Source: Erysipelothrix sp.
GTDB lineage: Bacteria > Bacillota_I > Bacilli_A > Erysipelotrichales > Erysipelotrichaceae
Direction: 5' to 3'
NCBI GenBank assembly: GCA_012520695.1
Contig: JAAYNU010000037.1
Span: 1 to 5,790 of the forward strand
DNA: 5,790 nucleotides
In this document: one piece after another, positions 4,782 through 5,790 of the stretch
Layout: the number at the start of each line of letters is the position of its first letter
Position numbering within the stretch: position 1 is the first letter of the stretch
Translations under genes and position numbers: made by a program
The notes under the pieces: model-generated
The model's input: the letters and a program-made list of their open reading frames with translations, nothing else
Told to the model about the DNA's origin: nothing
The model's database searches: none

Positions 4782-5491
4782 GATGCCTCCCTCGACAAAG
4801 GTGTCTTCTTTATTTTAGCATAACTACGAGGATATTTCTTCGGAGTCTTTTTAATTTTCGTTATTTCTAGGTTGTATCGCTCACCCATAATATCATCATT
4901 AAATTGATGTGCTTTGAGTAGCTCACCGCCTAGAATTTTCACTGCTTTTTTTGCTTCATCGAACTCTTCCAGTCCCTTAGAACCTTTCATTGCGATGAAC
5001 ACGCCTCCTAATTTAACAAAAGGTAGGCAAAGCTCTGATAGGATATCAAGATAAGCTACGGCACGAGCTGTGGATACATCAAATGATTCTCTGTATGTGT
5101 CAATAATGTCTTCTGCGCGCTCGTTGAGTACTGTTACATTATTTAGTCCGCATTCTTCAACAACTCGTGTTAAAAACGTTGTTCTTTTAGTTGTTGGTTC
5201 AACGCAGGTCATGTGGATATCTGGTCGTGCAATTGCCAGTACGATTCCTGGGAATCCAGCCCCTGATCCGATATCACACACAGTAGCATTCGTTTTAATC
5301 ATCGGTGAAATTAACAGTGAATCATAGAAATGCTTCAGATAGATTCCTTCATCATCGTCAATTCCAGTTAGATTAAGCACTTTATTAACTTCTTGGATTA
5401 AGTTTTTATACAATAAAAATTGTTGTTTCATTTCGTCTGAAACAACAATTCCTATCGATTCGATTGCTTTATAGTATTCTATTTCATTCAT
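4778..5491 (-). CDS. rsmG: 16S rRNA (guanine527-N7)-methyltransferase RsmG (GidB)
   Basis: RsmG transfers a methyl group from S-adenosylmethionine to N7 of G527 in 16S rRNA, in the decoding region of the 30S subunit. Loss commonly gives low-level streptomycin resistance. The 237-residue protein, close to B. subtilis RsmG (239), has a helical N-terminus with NLTGI (40-44) and KHFYDSLL (53-60). The SAM-binding loop CDIGSGAGFPGI (72-83) is followed by VEPTTKRTTFL (97-107), STARAVA (140-146) and a basic tail with KKYPRSYAKIKKTPLSR. GGAGG (5503-5499) lies 7 bases before the ATG. The stop overlaps the noc start by four bases, so the two are likely translationally coupled. Fourteen bases separate it from the upstream oxidoreductase gene, whereas mnmG is the usual neighbour in this gene order. 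The enzyme looks complete. Confidence 0.96.
   Translation of the reverse strand: MNEIEYYKAIESIGIVVSDEMKQQFLLYKNLIQEVNKVLNLTGIDDDEGIYLKHFYDSLLISPMIKTNATVCDIGSGAGFPGIVLAIARPDIHMTCVEPTTKRTTFLTRVVEECGLNNVTVLNERAEDIIDTYRESFDVSTARAVAYLDILSELCLPFVKLGGVFIAMKGSKGLEEFDEAKKAVKILGGELLKAHQFNDDIMGERYNLEITKIKKTPKKYPRSYAKIKKTPLSREAS
4786..4793 (-). promoter_or_regulatory. Strong ribosome binding site that fixes the noc start
   Basis: GAGGGAGG lies inside the last rsmG codons (Arg-Glu-Ala), 4 bases before the noc ATG. Upstream of it the noc frame has no ATG, GTG or TTG before a TAA stop. The short N-terminus of Noc is therefore real and not a misplaced start. Confidence 0.75.
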
Positions 5492-5505
5492 TCAAAAGCC
5501 TCCAA

Positions 5506-5790
5506 TTAATAATCAAAGAATAAGTTGATGCGACGACGCGCTTTTTCTGCAACGCGCACAACACTTAGACTGTGATCCAGCCACTTATGACACTCTACGA
5601 AGTCCTTTGAATCAAACATTGTTTTGAATGCTTCAACTTCATAGTATAAACGTGGTTTCTCTTGTCCATTATACTCTATTTCTTGTGTCTTTGATTGTGT
5701 TTTTACAGATTCAATTCCATTTACTCCATTCGGAATATAAATATATCCTTTGTCCCCTTGGATTTGTCCAAAGTTCATAGAGAAACTATC
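5506..5790 (-). CDS. Probable Gfo/Idh/MocA-family oxidoreductase, C-terminal part
   Basis: Only the last 94 codons are present. The frame stays open to the window edge (DSFS precedes the Met at 5778), so that Met is probably internal. The visible part resembles the C-terminal substrate domain of Gfo/Idh/MocA NAD(P)-dependent oxidoreductases: a strand with the G-D-K-G-Y-I-Y-I-P-N pattern, then YYEVEAFKTMFDSKDF, then HSLSVVRVAEKARRRINLFFDY. This matches the family's typical E-x-x-x-F helix and the closing V-x-E-x-A-R-x-x-I-x-x-F helix. The substrate, usually a sugar or inositol, cannot be told because the NAD-binding domain is outside the window. It ends 14 bases before rsmG on the same strand and may be co-transcribed with the segregation genes or carry their promoter. 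Confidence 0.65.
   Translation of the reverse strand, partial: DSFSMNFGQIQGDKGYIYIPNGVNGIESVKTQSKTQEIEYNGQEKPRLYYEVEAFKTMFDSKDFVECHKWLDHSLSVVRVAEKARRRINLFFDY

Noticed and set aside
5070..5327. An 85-codon open frame opposite rsmG
   Set aside because: It overlaps the conserved SAM-binding region of rsmG and has no ribosome site or recognisable protein.

Overview
The window is an AT-rich stretch of a Firmicutes (Bacillota) chromosome. It holds the conserved segregation block rsmG-noc-parA-parB, which in many Firmicutes lies beside the replication origin. The mix of genes (Noc present, a DIP1984-family protein, short spacers) and the protein sequences suggest an Erysipelotrichia, perhaps Erysipelothrix. 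That placement rests on recognition, not on a search. No ribosomal RNA, tRNA, CRISPR array or complete mobile element is visible.

Left part (1-2048): a phosphatase of the calcineurin-like/PPP type, cut by the left edge, runs rightward. Its last 33 bases overlap the end of a leftward gene for a small sirtuin-like protein without cysteines. The sirtuin and a rightward DIP1984-family coiled-coil protein diverge from a 73-base spacer with back-to-back -10 boxes. Positions 2049-2359 form the only sizeable gene-free stretch. It holds a possible promoter, several hairpins, a GC-rich patch and a rightward intrinsic terminator. It could therefore encode a small RNA, or it could simply be the 3' end of the DIP1984 transcript.

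Right part (2313-5790, all leftward): the C-terminal part of a probable Gfo/Idh/MocA oxidoreductase, then rsmG (16S rRNA m7G527 methyltransferase), noc (ParB-like nucleoid occlusion factor), parA/soj (segregation ATPase) and parB/spo0J (centromere-binding CTPase). A strong hairpin terminator ends the run. Spacing is tight: 14 bases, a 4-base ATGA overlap, 15 bases and a 20-base overlap. This supports one transcription unit whose promoter lies upstream of, or within, the oxidoreductase gene.

ParA and ParB act together on parS sites to load SMC and separate origins, while Noc keeps division septa off the nucleoid. The usual upstream partner mnmG is not next to rsmG here. No full parS or Noc-binding palindrome was found, but a half-decayed parS lies inside parB where Bacillus subtilis spo0J carries a working one. 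I see no clearly new multi-gene system. The items most worth checking are the metal-site-less sirtuin, the Noc without its membrane-binding N-terminus, and the possible RNA at about 2103-2290.
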